Below are positions 12,866-15,072 of a DNA stretch of 15,072 bases, piece after piece (within the stretch, counting starts at the first letter, position 1; every line of letters begins with the position of its first letter). The DNA lies in contig QGUP01000011.1 in NCBI GenBank assembly GCA_003242505.1, positions 1-15,072 of the forward strand, given 5' to 3'. The position numbers and the translations under genes were made by a program. The notes beneath the pieces were generated by a model. That model made no database searches. It was not told the origin of the DNA and saw only the letters and a program-made list of their open reading frames with translations. Source of the stretch: Bacillota bacterium (lineage in GTDB: Bacteria > Bacillota > Sulfobacillia > Symbiobacteriales > ZC4RG38).

Positions 12866-13942
12866 TCACTCCACCAGGAAGATTCGCTCCGGCGGCACGT
12901 AGAGCCGCAGGGGGTCGCCCACCCGGCGCAGGTCGCCGTCGCCCGCCGCGATGGCGGCCATCACCTTGAGGGACCCCGCGGCGACGGTGTACTCGGTGTA
13001 CGCCCCGCCGAACTCCACCCGCTCCACGGTGCCCGCCAGCACGTTGGCGTGCTCCTGGTCGCTCGCGGGCTGGAGCGCCTCGGGGCGGATGGAGAGGAGG
13101 ACCCGCCGCCCGGGCCGGGGATCGACCCCGGGGTTCCGCCGGTGCAGGTGCACCCCCACCTCCCACTCCCCGACCTGGACCCAGCCGGTGTTGCCCTCCA
13201 CCCGGGTGAGGACCCCTTCGAAGAGGTTGCTCTTGCCGATGAAGGTGGCGACGAACCGGGTGGCCGGCCGGTGGTAGATCTCCTGGGGGGTGCCCACCTG
13301 GTGCACCCGGCCGCCCTCCATCACCGCGATCCGGTCGGAGATGGCCATCGCCTCGGCCTGGTCGTGGGTGACGTAGATCGCGGTGATCCCCAGCTCCCGC
13401 TGCAGCCGCCGGATCTCCGACCGGGTCTCCTCCCGGAGCTTGGCGTCCAGGTTGGAGAGGGGCTCGTCGAGGAGCAGCACCTTCGGCCGGATCACCAGGG
13501 CCCGGGCCAGGGCCACCCGCTGTTGCTGGCCGCCGGAAAGCTCGTCGACCCGCCGGGGCCCGAACCCGGCCAGGTGCACCTGGGCCAGGGCCTCCTCCAC
13601 CCGGCGCCGGATCTCGTCCTTCGGCAGCCGGCGGACCCGGAGGCCAAAGGCGACGTTCTCGAAGACCGTCATGTGCGGGAAGAGGGCGTAGTTCTGAAAG
13701 ACCATCCCCGTGTCCCGCTCGTTGGGCGGCACCCGGGTGACATCCCGGTCCCCGAACCAGATCCGGCCGGAGGACGGCAGGACAAAGCCGGCGATCATCC
13801 GGAGGGTCGTGGTCTTGCCGCATCCCGAGGGGCCGAGGAGGGTGAAGAACTCCCCCGCCCCGATGGTCAGGTTCACGTCCCGGACCGCCGCCGCGCCGCC
13901 GGGGTAGACCTTGGAGACGTCCTCAAGCTTCACCGGAATCAC
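12866..13942 (-). CDS. ABC transporter ATP-binding protein, FbpC/PotA type
   Basis: Cytoplasmic ATPase of 358 aa that drives the importer. Motifs in order: Walker A GPSGCGKTT at 37-45, Q-loop Gln83 (VFQNYALFPHM), signature LSGGQQQR at 135-142, Walker B VLLLDE at 155-160 with the D-loop SNLDAKLR, and H-loop His193 (THDQAEAM). The C-terminal third (about 235-358) is a TOBE-type regulatory region, containing SIRPEALQP and VERVEFGGAYTEYTV. This is the layout of spermidine/iron/2-aminoethylphosphonate and sugar ATPases alike. Gene order with the two-module permease ties it to that importer, though promiscuous use by the sugar permeases cannot be excluded. The start is GTG 13942, with GGGTGG about nine bases upstream supplied by a degenerate repeat. 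It lies about 97 bp after the ROK gene. Confidence 0.95.
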   Translation of the reverse strand: MIPVKLEDVSKVYPGGAAAVRDVNLTIGAGEFFTLLGPSGCGKTTTLRMIAGFVLPSSGRIWFGDRDVTRVPPNERDTGMVFQNYALFPHMTVFENVAFGLRVRRLPKDEIRRRVEEALAQVHLAGFGPRRVDELSGGQQQRVALARALVIRPKVLLLDEPLSNLDAKLREETRSEIRRLQRELGITAIYVTHDQAEAMAISDRIAVMEGGRVHQVGTPQEIYHRPATRFVATFIGKSNLFEGVLTRVEGNTGWVQVGEWEVGVHLHRRNPGVDPRPGRRVLLSIRPEALQPASDQEHANVLAGTVERVEFGGAYTEYTVAAGSLKVMAAIAAGDGDLRRVGDPLRLYVPPERIFLVE

Positions 13943-14050
13943 GACTTGTGCCCACCCTTATCCGTCACCGCTTACACCCGCCCTTGCGCGTCACCATTTC
14001 TGCCCACCCTCATGCCGCCTCCCGACCTGCGCCCACCCTCACCCGTGCAG
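13943..14050. repeat. Degenerate ~26-bp tandem repeat between the ROK and ATPase genes
   Basis: Four copies anchored on GCCCACCCT or a close variant begin at 13950, 13976, 14002 and 14031 (spacings 26, 26 and 29). Copies 1 and 2 share a CGTCACC end. The fourth copy runs over the ROK stop codon (14039-14041), and the first supplies the GGGTGG sequence that probably serves as ribosome site for the ATPase gene. Divergence between copies is considerable, so this is an older array than the 18-bp one. Confidence 0.7.
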
Positions 14051-15072
14051 TTCCGCATCCGGTGCCGGCGAGCGGGCCGCCGCCCCCTCCCCCGGCAGGC
14101 GCGGGAGGCCGGCCAGGGGCGGGTCCTCGACCGCCGCCAGGGCGCTGGCCACCGCCCCCACCAGCCCCGCCCGGGGGCCCAGGGAGGCAAATCGGACCTC
14201 CGGCGGCACCGGGACCAGCCCCGCCAGGTGGGCCCGAATCCGCTCCAGCCCCTCCTCCCCGGCCTGCTCGATCTGACCGGCCAGGAGCACCCGCTCGGGG
14301 TTGAGGATGCAGGCCACCGCGGCCACTGCGAATGCCCAGTGGCGGACCGCGTCGTCCAGGAGGGCCTGAGCCCAGGGGATGGCCATCCGGGCGTACTGGC
14401 ACAGGAGAGCGATGGCCCGGTCGGGATCGACCCCGGGCAGTTCGCCCCCGGCCGCCGCCTGCATCCGGAGGGCCAGACCCCGGGCCGAGTAGTGCTGCTC
14501 AAAGAGGCCGTAGTCCCCGGGGTGCCGGGCAGGGGACCAGGGGCCGAAGGGCAGGTAGCCCACCTCCCCCGCCGCGTCCCGGGCCCCCCGGTAGAGCCGG
14601 CCGCCGATGAGGATGCCGGCGCCGATGCCGAGGCCCACGTGGATGAGCACCAGGTTCTCCACCCCGGCCCCGGCACCCTGAGCGTATTCCCCCAGGGTCA
14701 TGAGGTTGACGTCGTTCTCCAGCACCACCGGCACCTTGAAGTGCCGCTCCAGCCGCTCCCGGATGGGCACTTCCTTCCACCAGCCCAGGGAGGGAGCGTG
14801 GCTGACGGTGCCCGCCCCGGCGTGGGCGATCCCGGGAACCCCGATGCCGATGGCCGCCAGCCGGCTGCGGCCGACGCCGGTGCGATCGACCAGGTCGTCC
14901 AGCAGCCGGATCAGGGACTGGACCGCCCGGGACGGCCGGGTGGTGTCCACCCGCAGGCTCTCCTCCGCCACCACCTGGCCGCTCAGGTCCGCCACCCCGG
15001 CCTGGAGAGCGTCCCCCTCCAGGGTCGCAGCCAGCACGTACTGGGCCGTGGGATTGAAGACCAGCAGGATCG
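14039..15072 (-). CDS. ROK-family transcriptional regulator (partial, N-terminus outside the window)
   Basis: About 343 residues of the sugar-binding/kinase-like ROK domain; the frame is open to the right edge (ILLVFNPTAQYVLAATL before any start), so the usual N-terminal winged-helix DNA-binding part lies outside. Recognisable segments are IGIGVPGIA, LENDVNLMTLGEYAQGAG, HVGLGIGAGILIGGRLYRGARDAAGEVGY and ILNPERVLLAGQI. The region that in ROK kinases reads DxGGTK is replaced (VLAATLEGDALQAGVADLSG), and the family zinc motif CxCGxxGCxE is absent where GDYGLFEQ stands. Both losses point to a ligand-sensing repressor (NagC/XylR-like) and not a kinase. As the first visible gene of the cluster it probably controls the importer and enzymes in response to a sugar or sugar phosphate. 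A GTG at 15037 exists but lies inside the domain. Confidence 0.85.
   Translation of the reverse strand, partial: ILLVFNPTAQYVLAATLEGDALQAGVADLSGQVVAEESLRVDTTRPSRAVQSLIRLLDDLVDRTGVGRSRLAAIGIGVPGIAHAGAGTVSHAPSLGWWKEVPIRERLERHFKVPVVLENDVNLMTLGEYAQGAGAGVENLVLIHVGLGIGAGILIGGRLYRGARDAAGEVGYLPFGPWSPARHPGDYGLFEQHYSARGLALRMQAAAGGELPGVDPDRAIALLCQYARMAIPWAQALLDDAVRHWAFAVAAVACILNPERVLLAGQIEQAGEEGLERIRAHLAGLVPVPPEVRFASLGPRAGLVGAVASALAAVEDPPLAGLPRLPGEGAAARSPAPDAELHG

Noticed and set aside
6393..13942. Ferric-iron importer
   Set aside because: The family resemblance is to Fbp-type transporters, but that group also carries organic ligands, and the co-transcribed enzymes act on C-N bonds and sugars, so iron is not supported.

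Overview
This is a 15 kb stretch of very GC-rich bacterial DNA in which every recognisable gene lies on the minus strand, so transcription runs from high to low coordinates. The strong purine-rich ribosome sites (AGGAGG type), GTG and TTG starts, LAGC/IAGC lipoprotein signals and a sugar importer that lacks its own ATPase suggest a high-GC Firmicutes-like lineage such as the Symbiobacterium/Thermaerobacter group. That assignment is inference; no rRNA or other marker gene is present.

The upper cluster (15072 down to about 3750) holds, in transcription order: a ROK-family regulator cut by the window edge, a Fbp/Pot-type ABC ATPase, a fused two-module permease, a creatininase-family amidohydrolase, an argininosuccinate-lyase-family enzyme, a BadF/GlcNAc-kinase-like sugar kinase, a spacer with an 18-bp tandem repeat and a possible second promoter, the matching lipoprotein solute-binding protein, and a large exported PIG-L-family deacetylase with NEW3-like domains. 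A clear intrinsic terminator (3752-3779) closes it. The first six genes are tightly packed (gaps of 6 and 18 bp, an ATGA overlap), apart from about 100 bp of degenerate repeats after the regulator. I read the cluster as one uptake-and-breakdown system for an N-containing, probably amino-sugar-like or amino-acid-conjugated, compound: exported deacetylase, binding protein plus importer, then hydrolase, lyase and kinase inside the cell, under a sugar-responsive ROK regulator. The substrate is unknown.

The lower cluster (3416 down to 1) is a carbohydrate importer operon: lipoprotein solute-binding protein, an intercistronic hairpin, MalF-type permease, MalG-type permease, then the start of what looks like a GH15-type glycoside hydrolase. 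No ATPase gene is present, so a shared MsmX-like ATPase elsewhere is likely. Its roughly 390-bp upstream region carries a LacI-family-like operator and two mutually exclusive leader hairpins.

The most unusual features are three unrelated families of short tandem repeats (18 bp, 15 bp, about 26 bp), each sitting on the 3' end of a gene in the upper cluster, and an argininosuccinate-lyase homologue whose substrate-contact residues differ from true argininosuccinate lyase.
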